This document shows positions 58,446 to 64,000 of a stretch of DNA of 64,000 nucleotides, piece after piece. Origin of the DNA: Chlamydoabsidia padenii (lineage: Eukaryota; Mucoromycota; Mucoromycetes; Mucorales; Cunninghamellaceae); contig JAIWND010000006.1 of the NCBI GenBank assembly GCA_025330725.1, forward strand, positions 682,001 to 746,000. Reading direction: 5' to 3'. Below the pieces are notes generated by a model. That model saw nothing but the letters and a program-made list of their open reading frames with translations. It ran no database searches and was not told the origin of the DNA. The position numbers and the translations under genes were made by a program. How positions within the stretch are numbered: position 1 is the stretch's first letter; each line of letters begins with the position of its first letter.

Positions 58446-60545
58446 ATGGCTGATCATGTCAAACGACGGCAAATCTCAGAAGCGCTGGAAGGTTCTCTTG
58501 ACCGACATCGACAAACTGTGCTCATTCACCTGATGGAAACTGGGGAAAAGGCGTTTCGGGACCGAAACTACGATCTCGCCAATGCCTACACAACAGTAGC
58601 TCTCTCACTCGAACCAACCAATCTCGACATATTGATGCGGCGAGTACTAATTCTGGAAAAACTGACACTATACAAGGAAGCCTACGACGAATCACAATAC
58701 ATGATTAACTTGGCACCTCAAGATGCTCGTGGCTATCTTCGAGCAGGGCGGATTTTACTGGCACAAGAAAAGACCCATGAAGCTCACTCCTTATTCCAAT
58801 CCGCCTTGGCCACCAAGGTACCACCCACCGATCCTCGTTATCACTTGTTGGAAATTTATCGAAACCGAAGCTCACCTCAAACCAAGACCTTTGTCAGCGA
58901 TTTACCGTATGAAGTCACTCGGTTTATCTTCCGGATGCTTCCTTTGGCTTCACTCGTGCAATGTACTCGGGTATCTAAATCTTGGCGACAATTTACTATC
59001 CATTGTCCTGATCTTTGGCGAATTATTGACTTGCGCGATTATCCTTCACAAAAACGGTTACCAAGAAATGCATTGGCTCAATGTTTAGGTAGGGCGGTGG
59101 ATGCTCATGCGACAAAATCAAATGGTGTACGGGAACTCTGGGTGGGAAACAAGATGACTATGTATGATGTGGTGGATCTATTGGTGGCAAAGGATTGTAA
59201 ACATTTGAATGTCTTGTGTAAGTATAAAGAAGAAAAATGAAAAGGATTTTAATGACTAATACTGTTATTTTACTTTGGTTAGATATGTCTGATAGCGATC
59301 TCACGAATAGGACGTGGACTAGGATGATGATTAAAGATGTATGTGTCAATATCGCTCATTTATTCTTGTCACATACTGATATATCTATTGTGGATGTCAT
59401 GATTTGTGGTGGCTCATTACCGAATCTTACTCAATTGGTTTTGGATGGTTGTTCTTTTGGATATGCCTTTAGCAAGAATGTACAACGATTTGATCTCTCA
59501 GGTGCCGAACTCATCACACCCTCTCAATACTCGATATCTACTTTACCGGCTACACCCTTTCCGAAACTACAAATCTTGGGTCTCTCATCTATCCACGACA
59601 TGTCAATATTTGCCTTAATATGGTTACTCTATCGGTGTCCGGCATTGACTATGCTCCGTACAATGCATACTAGTTTGACATTGACACGCATTATGGTAGC
59701 TGTTGCTCGCTATTGTCCTTCTTTGACCTATTTGGAATACAGTCCTGTCCGAGCTTATCCAACTGTTGCTTTCGAACCTAATCAACTCCAATTGATGGCA
59801 CATATGCGAACCCTACGATTCCATACTGAACTAGACGACGGTGTTTTACATACTATATTCGATCAATGTCACGGCACTCTCCAGCAACTCTTTGCCTGTT
59901 TGAATGATAATAATCTGATATATCTTGCTCATTTAGGCTCAAGTCAATTGGAAACCTTGGAAATCCCTATTAGTCCTGGTGTAACCGAACATGGTCTTTG
60001 TGCTTTAATCAAGGCAGCTCCGAAACTCAACCTTCTGGATGTGTCCTACAATGCGGATGCGATGACTGACACCGTCATGACTTTACTATCCACCCTCCCT
60101 CATCTCAAGGTACTCAGGCTGTTTAATTGTGTACAAGTCTCGAACAAGGCGCTACTGGATTGTGCCCGAACAAGCTCCTCTCTCCGTACCTATGGTATCT
60201 ATCAATGTTCTTTTGATCGTACTACTATCCAGAGTCTGGTGGTGGATATCCTTCCCGAAGGTGTGATCGAATGCCCTCAAGACTTTATCATTAAACGTAA
60301 AAGAATGATCAGGACACAGAAGGAAGAAAAGGAATTGGAAAAGTTGGTGGATGACATATGCGCAGCTATTAATTTGGATATAGATATGGCAGAAACTCAG
60401 GAACAAGTCGATATGGTGATTGAATCAGGGCAACAGCAATCTACTTCTTCTGATGTGATGGATGATACCCTCGATGGAAATCTTAAATGTAATAAAGAAA
60501 AGAAAAAAAGCCGAAATGGGGGTGATGAGGAACCAATGACTTACC

Positions 60546-60592
<47 letters not shown>

Positions 60593-60642
60593 TTGTTGTA
60601 GATATTCTTCGAAAGGATGACTTGTGGTCACCCTATATATAA
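58446..60642 (+). CDS. Dia2/Pof3-type F-box protein with TPR and leucine-rich repeats
   Basis: Exons 58446-59217 and 59283 to about 60516, with a short last exon to 60642. N-terminal TPRs (GEKAFRDRNYDLANAYTTVA, EAYDESQYMINLAPQDARGY), an F-box (VSDLPYEVTRFIFRMLPLAS, CTRVSKSWRQF), then about ten leucine-rich repeats. This order is that of Dia2/Pof3, the substrate receptor of an SCF ubiquitin ligase at replication forks. The 3' end is uncertain: a 42-T tract fills the last intron. Joining GTGATG at about 60517 to the acceptor at 60602 gives the end RKDDLWSPYI; a weak GTTTTT donor gives YSSKG and a stop at 60620. Confidence 0.85.
60548..60589 (+). repeat. 42-base T tract in the last intron of the F-box gene
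   Basis: Ends 12 nt before the TTGTTGTAG acceptor. A second T tract (about 60670-60692) lies in the 3' UTR. Confidence 0.85.
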
Positions 60643-61091
60643 ATGTTACCTTGATAGTTTTTATGTGCTTTTTTTTTTTTTTTTTTTTTTTTTTACTTGT
60701 ATTCTTTCCTTTTATACTTATGATTTCCCTTGTTTACTTTATAGTCATTATTTCTTCATACCAACCCTATGCATTATTTACCATACACATCTTTTACACA
60801 TACTTCTACCTATAGCCATTACTTAGTTACTAGTTTTATACACATCAATAAAAAAAACCCCCTTTGTATGCCTATTGTATTATTTAGGGCGGCTCAGTCA
60901 TGCATTCTCGTATTTAACTAAACAAACAAAGATAATAAAAGCAGATGTTTGATTCTTTATTGGGACAAAATATACATATATATATAAAATAAAAATAAAA
61001 AGATAAAAGGGACCTATAAACCTACGGGTACAGACGAATGGGGAACGGGGGGTGATTGATACCAAGACTACAACTAATAAAAGAAGGGATC
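60643..61091. other. Convergent intergenic region between F-box and kinase genes
   Basis: T tract, AATAAAAAAA near 60846 and AT-rich DNA; no gene. Confidence 0.5.
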
Positions 61092-61431
61092 CTATTCAGC
61101 CAATGTCAGGTTTTTCCGTCGTTTTTCCAGCAGTGTTGCATTATCTATCTTGAGTTCAAAAGGTGCTTGTTGTTTACGAGGTTTGACCCGTTTGATATGT
61201 TCTGGTGGAGTTGTCGTAGGGTTAACGGACCAGCGTTGTTGACTTTTTTCCAGAGTTGAAGATGGTGATAGTGGTGATTGATTGCCTTGGTATGCTGTTG
61301 ACATCATTTGGTTGAGTTTTTCATGCAAAGCTTCAATTTCCAAATCTGTCTGAGCATTATCATCGGTGTTGGGTTCGCTTGTTGAGTCATCTTCACTGTA
61401 ACTTGTACTGTCGCTACTGGATTCATCATCA

Positions 61432-61468
<37 letters not shown>

Positions 61469-63101
61469 TATAAATCTGACTGGCAAATGTCTGTGGTTGC
61501 TTCTTCGCCCGTTTCTTTAGTTTCTTTTCTTCAACCCCACGAGCCATATCCAGGCAGACACCATAGATTTCCTTCATTGATGGTTCGAGAATACGTCGTC
61601 GTTCGGTTGGTGTAGATTGACCAGATGATGTGTTAGTTGTGCGTTGTCGATACTTTTTCTTGAATAATTCCGCTTCCGATTCTTGTTGATGACTTTCTTC
61701 TGTTGTAGAGGCTGATTCCGTTGCTGTGTCTGTTGCTGAGTATGGCTGGATTCGAAAAAAAAAAAGTCAGTTAGTTGGTTTGATACATTGATTAATCATT
61801 CCGCAGATTCTTTTATAATTACCTTTTGTTGCATCCATGGATGATTCAAGAATTGATCAATAGTATATCGTTTTCTTGGATTCATACATAAAGTATGCGA
61901 AATTAGATCCTTGACACTGTCCGAGATGACATCCCACCAAGGACTAAGGAATTCATATTGACCTTTGGCTACTTTTTGAGTAAGATCGGTGATATCTTCA
62001 TCATAAAAAGGAGGGAATCCACAAAGCATAGTATACAAGACACAACCAAGAGCCCACATGTCGACTGACTTTGAGTAGCGTTGATCCTTGACTATTTCCT
62101 ATTAACATAATTTAATAAAAACAAGGTTTAATTCTCGGTTCTATTAGAATTTACCTAAATATACTTACTGGAGCAGTATAACCAACAGTACCACAAGGGG
62201 TCATTGTATGTTGATCCCACACCACCTTTGATAATCCAAAATCAGCAATTTTAACTTTACCGATTCCACCGCCACCAATACCTGGGACAAATTCACCTTC
62301 GTCCATCTTGGATTCATCATCAAAATCAGGTAAAGGAGGACGAGGTTTAGTGCGTTCCATAATTGGGATAGGATCAAAGAGTAAATTTTCGGGTTTTATA
62401 TCCCTAATGAAGTAAAGTAGTAGTTAATGATCAATTCATGATTTTTCTTTGTTTCATTACCTGTGAACCACGCCACGTTCTTCATGAAGGTATCGTAATC
62501 CCTCTGCTACTTGACGAATACAGTGCCTTGCCAAGTCTTCACTAAAGTATGTCAGCTTGACGATTTGATTAAAGAGTTCGCCACCTTGACATAGTTCCAG
62601 GATCAAAAAGAAGTGAGTCGATGTTTCATGATAAGCCAACATACGGACAATCGAGGGATGTTTGAGGGTTTGCATGATTCGTATTTCCTTCAAGACACTG
62701 GCTTTCTATAAATGGGTCAAATCATGAGTATCAAGTGTAAATCCATAGAATTTGATTGGCTCACCTGTTCCCGCTTGAGTTTGGTCTGGTCTACCACTTT
62801 AACCGCCACCTTTTCGTTAGTTTCAGTGTCTAATGCTTCATACACTATAGAGAAGGCGCCACTATTCAAAAGCAATTAAGATCGATTTCGTTACTTTGTA
62901 TAGAATGATTTAGTAGCATTGGTTGACTTACTCGCCTATTTTCTGTAGTAGTTGATATCGTTCCAATCCACTGTAAGAAGGAAGGAGTTGTTTGGCTAGG
63001 CGTTCTTCGTCAACAATTCTTTGTACCGTTTCGAATTTGTCCCCATTTAGTGAGTTCTTTGTGTGTCGTATAAAGTTGGAGAATTTGGAGAAGACAGACA
63101 T
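61092..63101 (-). CDS. Rck2/Srk1-type CAMK protein kinase (MAPK-activated)
   Basis: Six exons (63101-62932, 62861-62765, 62705-62461, 62403-62169, 62098-61823, 61745-61092) encode 558 residues. Gly loop KIGDGAFSIVYEA, VAVKVVDQ Lys, VVHRDIKPENLL, IADFGLSK and CGTVGYTAPEIV are intact. The insert FVPGIGGGGIGKVKIADFG between the catalytic loop and DFG is the Rck2/Srk1 hallmark. The C-terminal region is basic and acidic with a run of about 14 Asp. Rck2 and Srk1 act downstream of the stress MAPK Hog1/Sty1, controlling translation and the cell cycle. Which MAPK acts on this one is inferred only. Confidence 0.93.
61423..61470. repeat. CGT/CAT trinucleotide repeat coding poly-Asp
   Basis: Minus-strand GAY codons in the kinase C-terminal region. 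Confidence 0.8.
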
Positions 63102-63766
63102 TGATTATTGTTGCAAGTTTGTAGTTCTGTTTGAGGAATATGGAAGGAAGGAAGGAAGGAAGAAAAGAAGAAAGGAAGAAGAAGAAGAAGAAGAAGATAT
63201 ACAATAAAGGTTTTATAGACTGAGAATGAAAAGCAATAAAGTCAAAAGAAAAAAAGAAAAGAGTGAAAAAAGGAAGAGGGGAGAAAATAAACATGATGTC
63301 ATTTTCAAACTCAGATGGTCAATGTCGGGTACTGAAATTGAACGAACCACAAAAAGGATGGGGTAATGATTGGGCTAGTTTGTCTCATTTGGCATGAAAT
63401 CCAATCATACTGTGGAATACAACAAGCAACTATTGCAAATAAATTCATGATGTATTAATATTTCTGTTTACTCAGTATGTACTTCAGGTCAGTAGGTTCA
63501 GTGAGCACCTGCCTTTATCTTTAGTGCTATTTTGAGCAAAAAGAATACCACATTTCCTTTTAGGTCTTTGGTCTCTCAACAATCAAAGCAACTAAATCGT
63601 CGTACTACATTCTCATTGAACCCCATGGCATTAATTTGAGATCAACTTTTCCCGGGTTTTTCAAATCCCGACAGATGCTGGCACATTTTCCATGAAAAAA
63701 AAAAAAAAAAAAAAAAAAAAAGCGGAATCAGTTTCTCTTTCCCCCTTTTTACCCTCAATTAAAAAA
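63102..63766. other. Divergent intergenic region, kinase gene to HEI10-like gene
   Basis: GGAA and GAA microsatellites (63145-63200) near the kinase start, CGGGTACTGAA near 63326, then an exact motif at 63660 and a 27-base A run (63694-63720). No gene. Confidence 0.5.
63660..63670 (-). promoter_or_regulatory. Exact promoter motif CGGGATTTGAA before the HEI10-like gene
   Basis: 97 nt upstream of the ATG at 63767. Confidence 0.6.
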
Positions 63767-64000
63767 ATGAATAGCTTTGACATTGATATTCATTGCAACT
63801 TTTTCAAGTGTCGAAAGGTTATAGGTCAACAAAAGGTAATGCTAACAAAAGAATCTGCCCTCATGATTAACTTTTTTCTCTCTCCATTATATAGGCGTGT
63901 GTCACTTCTTGCTCTCGTAAGGAACGAAAAACTTTATTTTATAGTAAATGACTTTTTATACTTTTTTTTTTTTTTTTTTGTTAGATATATTTTGTCTACA
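63767..64000 (+). CDS. HEI10/CCNB1IP1-like RING E3 ligase, 3' end outside the window
   Basis: Exons 63767-63835, 63895-63916 and 63985 to the edge give about 35 residues: MNSFDIDIHCNFFKCRKVIG, then KACVTSCSHIFCL. The CNxxxCR..VTxCSHIFC pattern is the start of the HEI10/CCNB1IP1 RING, a pro-crossover meiotic E3 ligase. Only the N-terminal zinc residues are in view, so the coiled coil cannot be checked. The T tract before exon 3 is typical of this genome. A motif copy lies 97 nt upstream. Confidence 0.7.
   Translation, partial: MNSFDIDIHCNFFKCRKVIGQQKVMLTKESALMINFFLSPLYRRVSLLALVRNEKLYFIVNDFLYFFFFFFVRYILST

Overview
The window reads as nuclear DNA of an early-diverging fungus, most likely Mucoromycota (Mucorales-type; inferred, not proven). 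Genes are compact and rich in introns of about 45-120 nt, intergenic DNA is AT-rich, and long one-base T tracts sit in many introns. The proteins are fungal: a t-SNARE, EDC3, a SWI3-type subunit, CSN7, a Gal4-type middle-homology regulator and an Rck2/Srk1 kinase. Exon boundaries were set by hand from GT-AG (three times GC-AG) junctions that keep frame and restore family motifs.

Layout. 1-4.5 kb: 3' end of a syntaxin-5/Sed5 gene, an Rbd2-type rhomboid protease, then a decayed Fanzor/TnpB-like gene and a frameshifted coding remnant. 4.7-20.1 kb: EDC3 (minus) divergent from VPS18 (plus), then a SWI3/SMARCC subunit, NAA40, NOP10, THG1 and a small coiled-coil protein (minus). 20.1-22.1 kb: gene-poor. 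22.1-29 kb: a possibly myristoylated methyltransferase and CSN7 (both minus), an AtuA/DUF1446 protein and a YEATS protein. 29-39.9 kb: a large multi-KH protein (minus) divergent from GET3, a METTL25-like protein, a 184-bp duplicated intergenic block, and a UPF0014/FetB-like membrane protein that needs a 13-nt micro-exon. 40.4-44 kb: eIF3g divergent from RPS14, then glucose-6-phosphate 1-epimerase. 44-46.5 kb: gene graveyard with a kinase relic and orphan promoter motifs. 46.5-64 kb: two uncharacterised small proteins, an HSL-type esterase, COQ7 divergent from CFAP20, TAF12, a fungal transcription-factor-domain protein, a polyol-dehydrogenase-like enzyme, a Dia2/Pof3-type F-box protein, an Rck2/Srk1 kinase and the 5' end of a HEI10/CCNB1IP1-like RING protein.

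There are no operons; most genes are housekeeping (vesicle traffic, mRNA decay, chromatin, translation, ubiquinone synthesis). What links them is a promoter motif, CGGGATTTGAA or CGGGATTTAAA. It occurs 13 times exactly on either strand, usually 65-110 nt upstream of a start codon. Its GC-rich half followed by TTTRAA resembles the CDE/CHR and E2F-type elements of animal cell-cycle promoters. Other points of interest are the Fanzor relic with its own variant of this motif, a CFAP20 gene in a genome that looks like that of a non-flagellated fungus, and the unusual exon structures.
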